Assembly: GCF_037381185.1 (NCBI RefSeq)
Contig: NZ_JARRQY010000004.1
Span: forward strand, 29,178-93,177
Origin: Acidihalobacter_A sp037381185
GTDB taxonomy: Bacteria; Pseudomonadota; Gammaproteobacteria; DSM-5130; Acidihalobacteraceae
DNA: 64,000 nucleotides
Reading direction: 5' to 3'
Shown: positions 25,188-33,968 of the stretch, in pieces
Numbering within the stretch: the first letter of the stretch is position 1
Layout: every line of letters begins with the position of its first letter
Translations under genes and position numbers: made by a program
The notes under the pieces: generated by a model
The model's input: only the letters and a program-made list of their open reading frames with translations
The model's database searches: none
What the model was told of the DNA's origin: nothing

Positions 25188-26606
25188 TCAACCCGCGGCG
25201 ATTCCGGCCGCCGCCTGCAAACGTTCGCGCATCCGCACCTCGTCCATCAAGGGAAATATGCGCGCCATCTCGGGGCCGTGCGTCTGCCCCGTGAGAGCCG
25301 CACGCAACGGCATGAATAGCTCGCGCCCCTTCACTCCAGCCTGCACCCCAACCGCCTTGGCCCAGGCACGAAAATCCCCGGCATGCGCAGGCAGCATATC
25401 CGATGCAGCCCTAAACAACGCCACAGGCGCCCCACGCAGCACCTCCTCGGCTTGCGCATCGAACACCGGAGAGCCCGCGAACACCGCTTGCGCCCACAGA
25501 CGCACATCGTCGGGAAATGACACATTATCCCTGATCGCCGCGATAAAAGCCGGGCGTAACTCGACCGGAACCGCATCGCAGGCCGTACCGGCCCATTGCA
25601 GCAAGGCCACCTCGTCAGCGGCAGCTAACGCTTGGCGCTGCCAGTGATCGAGCTGGGCAAGATCGAAACGCGCCGCGGCCCGGCCCAGCCGGGCCGGATC
25701 GAAGCCGGCGGCGAGCCCGGCCATGTCGAGCAGGGCGTCATCGGCATAACTGTGTCCCAACCGCGCGAGGTAATTGTTCAGCGCCGCGGCGAGATAGCCC
25801 CGCTCTCTCAGCTCGCCCAGGCTCGTCGCCCCATGGCGCTTGGACAACGGCGCACCGTCTTCGCCGACGATCAGAGCAAGATGGCCGTAATGCGGCTCAG
25901 TCAACCCGAGGGCACGCAGCAGAAGCAACTGACGCGGCGTATTGCTGATATGGTCCTCGCCGCGCCAGACGTGCGTCACCCCCATCAGCGCATCGTCGAC
26001 TGCGTTGCAGAAGAAGAACGCCGGTGTGCCGTCGGTGCGGCGAATGACGAAATCGCCGATATCGTCGCTGCGAAATACCTGCGGCCCCCGCACGAGATCC
26101 TCGAACCCGATCGATTCGCCCTGTGGCACACGGAAACGCAGCGTATGCGGCTCTCCGGCCTCCCGCCGCGCCCGCGCCTCCTCATGGCTCAGATGCGCGC
26201 AGGTACCGGGGTAGCGCGGCGGCCGCCCCGCTGCGCGCTGGCTGGCGCGTGCGGCAGCGAGCTGCTCCTGGGAGCAGAAGCAGGGGTAGGCGAAATCCCT
26301 CTCGAGCAGCTGCGCATAGTAATCGGCGTAGATCGTGCTGCGTTCGGACTGGAAGTAAGGACCGGCAGCGCCGCCGACGCCCGGCCCTTCCTGCCACTCG
26401 AGGCCTAGCCAGCGCAGATCGTCCTGCAGCATCGCGCTGAACTCGGCGCGCGAGCGCTCGGCATCGGTATCTTCGATGCGCAGCAGGAAACTTCCCCCCC
26501 TACCCCGGGCATGCAGGGCCGAGAACAGTGCGGTGCGCAGATTTCCCAGATGGAGATTGCCCGTCGGACTGGGAGCAAAACGGGTCTTTAGCGGTGTTTC
26601 AGACAT
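25188..26606 (-). CDS. gltX: Glutamyl-tRNA synthetase
   Basis: Class I synthetase of 472 residues charging tRNA-Glu. HIGH is represented by HLGN in RFAPSPTGNLHLGNLRTAL and KMSKS by LSKRHGATS. A zinc motif C-x-C-x24-C-x-H is seen in YPCFCSQ to GTCAHLS, matching the E. coli enzyme. A truncated glutamyl-Q-tRNA synthetase is excluded because the C-terminal anticodon-binding region is present. Whether it also charges tRNA-Gln cannot be read here. Confidence 0.96.
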   Translation of the reverse strand: MSETPLKTRFAPSPTGNLHLGNLRTALFSALHARGRGGSFLLRIEDTDAERSRAEFSAMLQDDLRWLGLEWQEGPGVGGAAGPYFQSERSTIYADYYAQLLERDFAYPCFCSQEQLAAARASQRAAGRPPRYPGTCAHLSHEEARARREAGEPHTLRFRVPQGESIGFEDLVRGPQVFRSDDIGDFVIRRTDGTPAFFFCNAVDDALMGVTHVWRGEDHISNTPRQLLLLRALGLTEPHYGHLALIVGEDGAPLSKRHGATSLGELRERGYLAAALNNYLARLGHSYADDALLDMAGLAAGFDPARLGRAAARFDLAQLDHWQRQALAAADEVALLQWAGTACDAVPVELRPAFIAAIRDNVSFPDDVRLWAQAVFAGSPVFDAQAEEVLRGAPVALFRAASDMLPAHAGDFRAWAKAVGVQAGVKGRELFMPLRAALTGQTHGPEMARIFPLMDEVRMRERLQAAAGIAAG

Positions 26607-26725
26607 GGCGCGGATGGTAGCCGAAAGCCCCGATCAAACAAACCGTCACCTTCCCCGTGCGCAGCGCAGCCCGTATCATGACGGGCCTTGTATCCATCCG
26701 ATTCCATACGCAGAAAGGCAACCAC

Positions 26726-27244
26726 ATGAGCGACAACGCCAACCCCATCGTCGAGCTGTCCACCAGCCAGGGCACCATCGTGCTCGAACTCTATCCCGAA
26801 AAAGCACCGGTGACGGTGGAGAACTTCCTCGCCTACGTCGACGCGGGATTCTTCGACGACACGATCTTCCACCGCGTCATCCGCGGCTTCATGGTCCAGG
26901 GCGGCGGCCTCACCGAGGACATGCAGCACAAGGCCGGCAACGCGCCGATCCGCAACGAGGCGGACAACGGACTCAAGAACGAAACCGGTGCCATTGCCAT
27001 GGCGCGCACCGCGGTGCCCGATTCCGCGACCTCGCAATTCTTCATCAACGTCAAGGACAACGACTTCCTCAACTTCCAGTCCAAGACGCAGTCCGGCTGG
27101 GGTTATTGCGTGTTCGGCCGCGTCATCGAGGGCATGGACGTGGTGCGCAACATCGAGGGCGTGCAGACCGGCAACCGCGCCGGACATCAGGACGTCCCCG
27201 TCGAGCCCGTGCACATCACCAGCGCCAAGCAGCGCAGTGCCTGA
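26726..27244 (+). CDS. ppiB: Cyclophilin-type peptidyl-prolyl isomerase B
   Basis: Cytoplasmic cyclophilin of 172 residues. The active-site region FHRVIRGFMVQGGG (catalytic Arg), GAIAMARTAVPDSATSQFFINV and WGYCVFGRVIEGMDVV are intact. No signal peptide follows the chosen ATG at 26726, which has AAAGG upstream; the longer frame overlaps non-coding sequence. Its last 8 bp overlap lpxH, as in E. coli where ppiB and lpxH also adjoin. Confidence 0.96.
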   Translation: MSDNANPIVELSTSQGTIVLELYPEKAPVTVENFLAYVDAGFFDDTIFHRVIRGFMVQGGGLTEDMQHKAGNAPIRNEADNGLKNETGAIAMARTAVPDSATSQFFINVKDNDFLNFQSKTQSGWGYCVFGRVIEGMDVVRNIEGVQTGNRAGHQDVPVEPVHITSAKQRSA

Positions 27245-27965
27245 AACGCTCTTCATCTCCGACCTGCATCTCGATCTGGAGCGCCCGGAGGTCATCGACC
27301 TCCTGGTGCGCTTTCTGGACGAACGCGCAGTGGACGCCGACGCGCTGTACATCCTCGGCGACCTATTCGAGTACTGGATCGGCGACGACGACATCCGCGA
27401 CGGCCTGCTACCGGCGATCGAAGCACTGCGCCGAGTTAGCGATGCCGGCGTACCGCTGTCGTTCATGGCCGGCAACCGGGACTTCCTGATCGGTTCGGGC
27501 TTTGCCGAGCGTGCCGGTTGCCGCCTGCTGGAGGATCCCACGCGCGTCGAACTCTACGGCGTGCCCACCCTGCTGATGCATGGCGACAGCCTGTGCACCG
27601 ACGACGTTGCCTATCAGGCCCTGCGCAAGCAGCTGCGCGACCCCGCTTGGCAGGCCGGCTTTCTGGCCCTGCCGGTGGAGCAGCGTCGGGCACAGGCCGA
27701 GGCGCTGCGCCGCAAGAGCCGCGAGGCGACCCGCGGCAAGGCAATGGCAATCATGGACGTGAACGCCGGGGAAGTCGATGCTGCCTTCCGCAAGCACGGC
27801 GTGCGGCGCATCATCCACGGCCACACCCATCGCCCCGCCGTCCATGCGCTGGAAGTGGACGGCGGGGCGGCCCGACGCATCGTACTCGGCGACTGGTACA
27901 CCCAGGGCAGCGTGCTAAGCGTTACCGCCGAAGGCTATACGCTGGAAGAACTCAGAACAAATTGA
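27237..27965 (+). CDS. lpxH: UDP-2,3-diacylglucosamine diphosphatase LpxH
   Basis: Peripheral membrane metallophosphoesterase forming lipid X in lipid A synthesis, 242 residues. The di-metal motifs are complete: DLHL, GDLFEYWIGDD, GNRDFL, HGDSLCTDD and GHTHRP. The GTG at 27237 starts inside the ppiB 3' end (GTG then PETLFISDLHL), giving the family length; no ATG fits. It overlaps the convergent gene 27952-28341 by 14 bp. Confidence 0.95.
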   Translation: MPETLFISDLHLDLERPEVIDLLVRFLDERAVDADALYILGDLFEYWIGDDDIRDGLLPAIEALRRVSDAGVPLSFMAGNRDFLIGSGFAERAGCRLLEDPTRVELYGVPTLLMHGDSLCTDDVAYQALRKQLRDPAWQAGFLALPVEQRRAQAEALRRKSREATRGKAMAIMDVNAGEVDAAFRKHGVRRIIHGHTHRPAVHALEVDGGAARRIVLGDWYTQGSVLSVTAEGYTLEELRTN

Positions 27966-28341
27966 ACAGATCGGTGGCGAGGTCCTCGCCGACACCGATG
28001 CCCGCGCCCAGCCCCAAACCGGTGGTAAGACTGCCGAGAAAGCCGCCGCCGGCGCCCCAGCCACGCGTCTGCGCGTACTGTGCCGCCGGCGGATGCGCAT
28101 CCACCGCTTGCTCCAATTGCTGGATGTGCTGCCCCATCTGCTGCAGCACGAACGCCGTCTGCTGTTCGTGCTGCTGAATGCCCAACGCGATCTCGCGCAG
28201 ATCCATCGCCAACTCACGCGCCGAATTCTGATCGGGCATGCCGCTCGCCAGCTTCTGCGCGAACTGCTGCAGTTTGTTCTTCACGTCCTGCGATTGCTGC
28301 TGAATCTGTATGATCTGCTGTTCCGCCTGTACATAGTCCAT
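27952..28341 (-). CDS. Small Gln-rich coiled-coil protein, Gly-rich tail
   Basis: Unidentified 129-residue protein. Residues 1-85 are strongly helical and Gln-rich with heptad-like spacing (EQQIIQIQQQSQDVKNKL, QQHEQQTAFVLQQMGQHI), predicting a coiled coil. The rest is a Gly-rich hydrophobic segment (GWGAGGGFLGSLTTGLGLGA) that could insert in or lie on a membrane. AAGGAG about 7 nt before the ATG supports expression. No cysteines and no signal peptide. It is convergent with lpxH (14-bp overlap) and 64 bp downstream of another unknown gene. No function proposed. Confidence 0.8.
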   Translation of the reverse strand: MDYVQAEQQIIQIQQQSQDVKNKLQQFAQKLASGMPDQNSARELAMDLREIALGIQQHEQQTAFVLQQMGQHIQQLEQAVDAHPPAAQYAQTRGWGAGGGFLGSLTTGLGLGAGIGVGEDLATDLFNLF

Positions 28342-28405
28342 CGTGCCATCTCCTTGACGAATGTGTCACTGAGACAGCCGCGGCATCCTGCAGTTCCCTC
28401 GGCGC

Positions 28406-29170
28406 TCAAGACCCCGGAGCCGGTATGTCGTGCATGCCCTGCGTGCCGACCGCATAGTATCTATAGTCGGTCGGCAGTTGAAACAGCGCGGCCGCGACCG
28501 GCTGTTTCAGCTTGAAATCCAGCAGCCGCCTCGCCTTTCCCTGCGGCCCCCAGCCCTGTATCGGAAATCCGTGCGACAGATACCGGGTCGGCGCGAAAAT
28601 CAGCCGCGCCTGCTCGCAGGCGGACTGCGGCGGCGCCGGCGTGCGGCCGTAATCCAGCGCCTGCTGACCCGCCAGTGTGGTGCGAAACGCGGCCAGGGCC
28701 CGCCGCACGTCTTCCAGCAGGCCGGGCACCGCCACCACTTCGTAGCAGCGCTTGCCGCCGGCGAAAAAGGTGTGGTGCTGCGGCCTCTTGCCGTCAATAC
28801 TGGGAGCGTCCTTGTACGGTTGCGACGTCTGCCGAAGCTCGAGCGGCTTGTGCGGTTTGACCTTCACCGGCCGGCGCCGGATGGTCAGCACATCCTTGTC
28901 CTGCGGACTGACGCTGTAGATGGTCTGCGTACGCCTGTTGAACAGGACGTACACACCGCCCATATCACCACCGTCGAAACGCAGAAAATCCGGCGTCACC
29001 AGCACACGTTCGGAATAGGCCGCCTGCCCCACGGGCTTGATCTGAAAGTGAAGAATGGTGGCTTGTACTTGTTCAGCCGCAAGTACCGGAGCCGACAGAC
29101 ACGCCAGCGCCAGTGAGGCGGCGATTACCCACCTCATCGGAACAGCCGCTCGACGTACACACGTTTTCAA
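28406..29170 (-). CDS. Secreted hypothetical protein
   Basis: Unidentified 254-residue protein with a signal peptide (MRWVIAASLALACLSAPVLAAE) and a predicted periplasmic body. The body has beta-rich segments (ILHFQIKPVGQAAYSERVLV, DFLRFDGGDMGGVYVLFN) reminiscent of DUF4412-type lipid-binding folds, which is only a guess, and two cysteines. The TTG at 29168-29170 has AGGAGA 9 nt upstream; an ATG at 29137 is an alternative that keeps the signal peptide. It lies 3 bp from the glycerate kinase stop, so it is in that operon. Confidence 0.75.
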   Translation of the reverse strand: MKTCVRRAAVPMRWVIAASLALACLSAPVLAAEQVQATILHFQIKPVGQAAYSERVLVTPDFLRFDGGDMGGVYVLFNRRTQTIYSVSPQDKDVLTIRRRPVKVKPHKPLELRQTSQPYKDAPSIDGKRPQHHTFFAGGKRCYEVVAVPGLLEDVRRALAAFRTTLAGQQALDYGRTPAPPQSACEQARLIFAPTRYLSHGFPIQGWGPQGKARRLLDFKLKQPVAAALFQLPTDYRYYAVGTQGMHDIPAPGS

Positions 29171-29173
29171 CGC

Positions 29174-30406
29174 TCAAGTCTCCTGCCACTTCAGGCCAAT
29201 CACCAGATCGGTCACGTTGGTTCCCGTCGGCCCCGTCGACAACAGATCCCCGCTCGCCTCCAGCAAGCTGCCCGAGTCTGCGGCCGCCAACGCCGCAGCG
29301 GCATCCAGACCCTCAGCGCGGCCACGAGGCAACGTACCACCGTCGACGATGGCACCTGCATCCTCGGTAGGGCCATCGGTGCCATCGGTACCCGCGGCCA
29401 GCAGACACACGCCCGCCACGCCGTCCAACTCCATCGCCGCAGCCAGCGCGAGATGCTGATTGCGGCCGCCGCGTCCGGGTTCGTCCGGCAGGCGAATGGT
29501 GGTCTCGCCGCCCCAGAGCCACAGCGCTGGCGGCGCATCACGCAACGTCCGAGCGAGTTCGCTGCCGGTCAAGGCCGCATCGCCGTAGAGGCAGGCCCCC
29601 TGCAGGCGCACTTCAACGTCGACAGGCGCCGCCTCGGCCATCGCCTGCAATGCGTCGTCGAGACTGGCGATGATATGATGCGGCACGGGCACCTGGTATT
29701 CCCCCTGTGCTGCAGCGCGTTCAGTCCACTCGGCCAGCCAGCCGGGCAACTCCGGCAAGTCGCCCGGCAGCGCTTCGGCCAGGAGACCCGAGCCGATCGC
29801 CCGCTCGTCGTCGCCCGCCACGTCGGAGATGGCCAGTACACAGGCCTTACGCCCGCCCAGACGCGACCGCAGCCGCCCTCCCTTGATCAGAGACAGGCGC
29901 TGACGCACGCGGTTGACGTCGGCGATATCCAATCCGCTGCCCAACAGCCAGGCGCTGGCCCGGCGCAGATCCTGCAGTTCGAGGCCTTGCGGCAACACCT
30001 CCACCAGACTCGAGGCGCCGCCCGAAAGCAGGAACAGGATGCGCCCCGACTCCGGCACAGCGTCGACGAACGCCAGCAGTGCCTGCCCGGCGGCCAGACT
30101 CCCGGGACCCGGTACCGGATGCTCGGCCATACATACCGTCCAGCGTCCGGCATCGTGCAGCTCCCGCTCAGAATGCCCTTCCTTGGTGACGATCAGTCCG
30201 GCATGCAGACGCTCGCCCAGCACATCCTCGGCGCCCCGCGCCATCGCCGCGGCAGCCTTGCCGATGGCGACGACATGCCAATCGCCCGGCTCCAGAGGAT
30301 TGGACTCGAGCCACCCGCGCACCGCCGCAGCGCCTTCGACCCTGCCCAGTGCCGCCCGGAACAGTCTCAGCAGTTCACGGCGGGCGCCGGCATTATCCGA
30401 GACCAT
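29174..30406 (-). CDS. Glycerate 2-kinase (MOFRL family)
   Basis: Glycerate kinase of the GckA/TtuD type, 410 residues, phosphorylating D-glycerate in glycolate/serine or hydroxypyruvate metabolism. Features are the N-terminal GKAAAAMARGAEDV, LLSGGASSL, the catalytic-region KGGRL, and the C-terminal MOFRL segment GGRNQHLALAAAMEL with GTDGTDGPTEDAGAIVD. The ATG at 30404-30406 overlaps the metZ 3' end by 14 bp, implying coupling. An organism fixing CO2 would need it to salvage photorespiratory glycerate; that link is inference. Confidence 0.92.
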   Translation of the reverse strand: MVSDNAGARRELLRLFRAALGRVEGAAAVRGWLESNPLEPGDWHVVAIGKAAAAMARGAEDVLGERLHAGLIVTKEGHSERELHDAGRWTVCMAEHPVPGPGSLAAGQALLAFVDAVPESGRILFLLSGGASSLVEVLPQGLELQDLRRASAWLLGSGLDIADVNRVRQRLSLIKGGRLRSRLGGRKACVLAISDVAGDDERAIGSGLLAEALPGDLPELPGWLAEWTERAAAQGEYQVPVPHHIIASLDDALQAMAEAAPVDVEVRLQGACLYGDAALTGSELARTLRDAPPALWLWGGETTIRLPDEPGRGGRNQHLALAAAMELDGVAGVCLLAAGTDGTDGPTEDAGAIVDGGTLPRGRAEGLDAAAALAAADSGSLLEASGDLLSTGPTGTNVTDLVIGLKWQET

Positions 30407-31571
30407 GAGCGAGATCCGCGATGATATCGTTGGCCGCTTCCAGCCCCACGGAAACGCGCAGCAGCCCGTCTCGAATACCGGCTTCGGCACGCTGCTCGGC
30501 GCTGATGCGGCCATGCGTGGTCGTCGCCGGATGCGTAATCGTGGTCTTGGCATCGCCCAGATTGGCGGTGATGGAAATCATCCGTGTGGCGTCGACAACA
30601 CGCCAGGCCGCCTCCTGCCCGCCGCGAACCTCGAACGACACCACGCCGCCGAACCCGTCCTGCTGCCGGCGCGCCAGCTCGTGCTGCGGGTGAGCCTCGA
30701 GGCCGGGATAGTGGACCCGCTCGACCTGCGGCTGCGCCTCCAGCCATTCGGCCACACGCTGGGCGTTGTCGCAATGGGCTCGCATGCGCAGGCGCAGGGT
30801 CTCCAGCCCCTTGAGAAAAACCCAGGCGTTGAACGGACTCATGGTCGGCCCGGCGGTACGCAGGAAACCGAACACGTCCTTGCCGACCCGTTCCGCATCG
30901 CCGACCACCGCGCCGCCGATGCAGCGTCCCTGGCCGTCCAGATACTTGGTCGCGGAATGAATCACCAGATCGGCGCCCAGCGCCAGCGGACGCTGCAGCG
31001 CCGGCGTACAGAAGCAGTTGTCCACCGCCAACAGAGCGTCATGCGTATGCGCCAGCTCGGCCAAGGCGGCAACATCAGCCAGCTCCGTCAGCGGATTGGA
31101 AGGCGTCTCCAGAAACAGCAGGCGGGTATTGGGCTTGATGGCGGCCTGCCAGGCTTCAATATCGACCTGCGAAACGAAATCGACCTCGATGCCGAAACGC
31201 TTTAGATAGCGGTCGAACAGACTCACCGTGGAACCGAACACGCTGCGCGAACACACCACATGATCGCCGTGTTTAAGCAGCGCCATGCAGGCGGACAGGA
31301 TGGCGGCCATGCCGGAGGAAGTCGCCACGCAGGCCTCCCCGCCTTCCAGCGCGGCGAGCCTGTCCTGGAACGTGCGCACGGTGGGATTGGTGAAGCGCGA
31401 ATAGATGTTGCCCGGCTCCACCCCGGAAAAGCGCGCAGCGGCCTCCGCCGCGCTGGCAAAGGCGAAACTCGAGGTCGTGTAGATCGCTTCGGAGTGCTCG
31501 TGCTCGTATCCGCGCACCTGGCCGGCACGCACGGCGAGTGTCTCGAATTCTGCGGAAAAGTCGGTTTCCAT
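30393..31571 (-). CDS. metZ: O-succinylhomoserine sulfhydrylase MetZ
   Basis: PLP-dependent Cys/Met-metabolism enzyme, 392 residues, using sulfide to make homocysteine. The PLP Lys is in SATKYLDGQGR, with EGGEACVATSSGMAA, TPSNPL and VDNCFCTPALQ as family signatures. The sequence type fits MetZ better than MetB; substrate preference is inference. ATG 31569-31571 follows AGGAGGG at 7 nt. In pseudomonads metZ follows purF directly; here three unrelated genes separate them. No SAM riboswitch is visible in the 290 bp upstream. Confidence 0.92.
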   Translation of the reverse strand: METDFSAEFETLAVRAGQVRGYEHEHSEAIYTTSSFAFASAAEAAARFSGVEPGNIYSRFTNPTVRTFQDRLAALEGGEACVATSSGMAAILSACMALLKHGDHVVCSRSVFGSTVSLFDRYLKRFGIEVDFVSQVDIEAWQAAIKPNTRLLFLETPSNPLTELADVAALAELAHTHDALLAVDNCFCTPALQRPLALGADLVIHSATKYLDGQGRCIGGAVVGDAERVGKDVFGFLRTAGPTMSPFNAWVFLKGLETLRLRMRAHCDNAQRVAEWLEAQPQVERVHYPGLEAHPQHELARRQQDGFGGVVSFEVRGGQEAAWRVVDATRMISITANLGDAKTTITHPATTTHGRISAEQRAEAGIRDGLLRVSVGLEAANDIIADLAHGLG

Positions 31572-31862
31572 GTCCTGCCCTCCTGTGGCATGTGTTAGGA
31601 GCGCCGGCTTGCGGAACACAGCTGCGGGACACGAACCCTGGCCAGACAAACATCGGCAGAGGCGGGTCGAACACTCGCTTTAGCCGTATTTGTTAAGCGC
31701 CCGCAAGCTGAGAGACTCAAATCGGCGCTGGCTGCCTATCGTAGGCCTGCAGGCGATCGTCGTCAAACCGTACGCAGGCCTAACCGCTTGGTAATCTTCG
31801 GCTACCGGGTGCCGCATTACCATGCATCGGATCAGCCAACCCAAAGCCTCAGGATATATTGG

Positions 31863-32918
31863 ATGCTCCGTCACTTGAGACAACACCGCGCGCAGCTGTT
31901 CGGCACCCTGCTCGCTGCCGGCGCCCTACTCGTTTCGTATCAGGCGCGTGCCGCGCAAATCTATCAACCGGGCGGCACCACTAGCCACCCCCTGCCCGGA
32001 AACCTGCTGATTGCGGATCGCGGCAACGATCGTTTGCTGGTGGTCACACCGGACAAACGCATCATCTGGTCCATGCCGATCCGCGTCGGCGGCCCCAAGG
32101 GCGTCCACTCGCACGGTGCCGACGACGGTTTCTTCACCCCCGACCACAAGCACATCATCGTCAATAACGAAGACGACCAGACCATCGGCATCATCAGCAT
32201 CGCGCAGAAACGCTTCGTCTGGATGTATGGTCAAAAAGGCAAAACGGGATCGCGCCCCGGCTATCTGGACACGCCCGACGACGCCTACCAGCTGCCGGAC
32301 GGCAACATCGTGGTCGCCGACATCGGCAATGACCGCGTGCTCATCATCAACCCCAAGACCAAGCGGATCGTGCGTCAGTTCGGCACGACCAAGGTCCGCT
32401 ATCACGCTCCGCCGACAAAGCTCAACGCACCGAACGGCGCGCTTCCCACACCGGGAGGCAACTTCATCGTGACCGAAATCGACTGGGGCTACGGACATCC
32501 GGGATACATCGACAAGCTCAGCCCAACCGGCAAAGTGCTCTGGTCCTTCCGCAGCCGGACCATCTACCCGTCCGACGCCAACCAGATGCCCGACGGCAAC
32601 ATCCTGGTGGTCGGCTACACCAACCCCGGCGTCGTCGACATCTACTCACCGCAAGGCAAACTGCTGTGGCACTACCGCAAGACCTACGGCCACGGCGCGC
32701 TCGACCATCCCTCGATCGCGCTGCCCCTGTCGAACGGGAATCTGCTGGTGTGTGACGATTGGGACAACCGCGTGGTGGTGATCGATCCGCGTACCAAGAA
32801 GATCGTGTGGCAATACGGCCACAAGGGCGTCAAGGGCACGAGCAACGGCTATCTCAACGTCCCCGACGGCATGGACATGGTCCCCCCCGGTACGCGCTTC
32901 CGGCACACCGGAGGCTGA
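31863..32918 (+). CDS. Secreted NHL/PQQ-type beta-propeller protein
   Basis: Unidentified exported protein of 351 residues. A signal peptide (LFGTLLAAGALLVSYQARA) is followed by about six blades repeating a D-x-G-N or N-D-R-(V/L)-(L/V)-(V/I)-(I/V) pattern, for example GNLLIADRGNDRLLVV, GNIVVADIGNDRVLII and GNLLVCDDWDNRVVVID, each followed by W-x-(Y/F)G. No catalytic residues are recognised; a binding or sensory scaffold is likely. The ATG at 31863 follows AGGA; an upstream ATG at 31788 would displace the signal. It converges with another secreted propeller gene 52 bp away. Confidence 0.85.
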   Translation: MLRHLRQHRAQLFGTLLAAGALLVSYQARAAQIYQPGGTTSHPLPGNLLIADRGNDRLLVVTPDKRIIWSMPIRVGGPKGVHSHGADDGFFTPDHKHIIVNNEDDQTIGIISIAQKRFVWMYGQKGKTGSRPGYLDTPDDAYQLPDGNIVVADIGNDRVLIINPKTKRIVRQFGTTKVRYHAPPTKLNAPNGALPTPGGNFIVTEIDWGYGHPGYIDKLSPTGKVLWSFRSRTIYPSDANQMPDGNILVVGYTNPGVVDIYSPQGKLLWHYRKTYGHGALDHPSIALPLSNGNLLVCDDWDNRVVVIDPRTKKIVWQYGHKGVKGTSNGYLNVPDGMDMVPPGTRFRHTGG

Positions 32919-32970
32919 TCCGCAGACCGTCATGCGGCGAGCCCGGCACACGGGCCCGCCTCGTCTCTTG

Positions 32971-33912
32971 CTACTGCAAGCGCAAGTGCCAGACTCGGCG
33001 CCCGGCGCTGTGCGAACTCGGGCCGCTCATCCCGCCCAGCAAATACCCGTTTCGCCCTTGCTGCACGTAGCCCATGTCGGCCAGCGGGCCCGGCAGGCGG
33101 CCGACCCGGCGCCAGCCGCGCTGCCCGGCGTGGTAGGCCAGGATATCGGCGCTGATGCGCCCGCCATTGCCGAGGCCTCCGACCACATAGACGGTACCTT
33201 CCCAGGCGAAGGCAGCGGCCTTTTCCAGCGGTCTAGGCAACGACGGAAGCCGTTGCGGCGCAGCCTCGCCGGGCTGCCAGCTCCACGCCGAATCCACTCG
33301 CCCGCGCGCCGACAGTCCACCAGCAACGAACACGGTGCTTCCCTCCACGGCTACCGCGGTGTAGCGCACGCCGACCGGCAGGCTGAACAACGTACGCCAG
33401 CGGGTATGGCCGCCGTTCATGCTGCGGATGAAGTACACCTTGCGCACATCCGGTCCGCCGTGTCCACCGACCATGATCAGCCCGTCCACGCCATGCAGAC
33501 GGTAGGGACGCGTCACGGCATCCGACAGCGGGTGCCCAAGATAGGCAACATGTACAGCATGCGACCCCTGCACTCGCAGCAGAGCCCGCGTGGAATACGC
33601 CTGTCCACCGCCGAAGATGAACAATGAACCGTTCAGATAACCCGCCGCCGCATCATGCGTCGGCCTCGGCAACTGCGCCACCGCGCTCCAGCGCCCATTG
33701 CTGCGCTCGTAGATCTCGGTCAGAGAACGCCGCCCGGTAAAGCCGCCCACCGTTTCCAGATCCCCTGCGGGCGACAGGCAAGCCGCCACGCCGATCATGG
33801 GCAAGGGCAGCTGTCCGTCTGCGCTGACGCGGACGCCGGCCTGAGCCTGGCAGGCAAAGGGTAGGAGCAACAGGGCGGGGAACAGGGAGCCGAGAAATCG
33901 TTTTCGCAACAT
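32971..33912 (-). CDS. Secreted Kelch-repeat beta-propeller protein
   Basis: Exported protein of 313 residues: signal peptide (FLGSLFPALLLLPFACQAQA), then five to six Kelch blades with the double-Gly motif (LETVGGF, LFIFGGG, VFVAGGL, VYVVGGL, GYLLGGM). GGAGA precedes the ATG. Kelch domains bind protein or carbohydrate, and the NanM mutarotase is one periplasmic example, but no residues tie this protein to sialic acid. It is convergent with the NHL-type propeller, suggesting a paired envelope function (inference). Confidence 0.85.
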   Translation of the reverse strand: MLRKRFLGSLFPALLLLPFACQAQAGVRVSADGQLPLPMIGVAACLSPAGDLETVGGFTGRRSLTEIYERSNGRWSAVAQLPRPTHDAAAGYLNGSLFIFGGGQAYSTRALLRVQGSHAVHVAYLGHPLSDAVTRPYRLHGVDGLIMVGGHGGPDVRKVYFIRSMNGGHTRWRTLFSLPVGVRYTAVAVEGSTVFVAGGLSARGRVDSAWSWQPGEAAPQRLPSLPRPLEKAAAFAWEGTVYVVGGLGNGGRISADILAYHAGQRGWRRVGRLPGPLADMGYVQQGRNGYLLGGMSGPSSHSAGRRVWHLRLQ

Positions 33913-33968
33913 GCGGTATCTCCGATGGATAACGCGGCAACCCTATAGCGCCCCGCACCGTACCGCCA

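Noticed and set aside
31572..31862. Possible SAM riboswitch upstream of metZ
   Set aside because: I could not find a paired multi-helix layout or a conserved core; only scattered short complementarity.
31680..31886. 68-codon leftward frame upstream of metZ
   Set aside because: No ribosome-binding site, no recognisable domain, and it overlaps the start of the secreted propeller gene.
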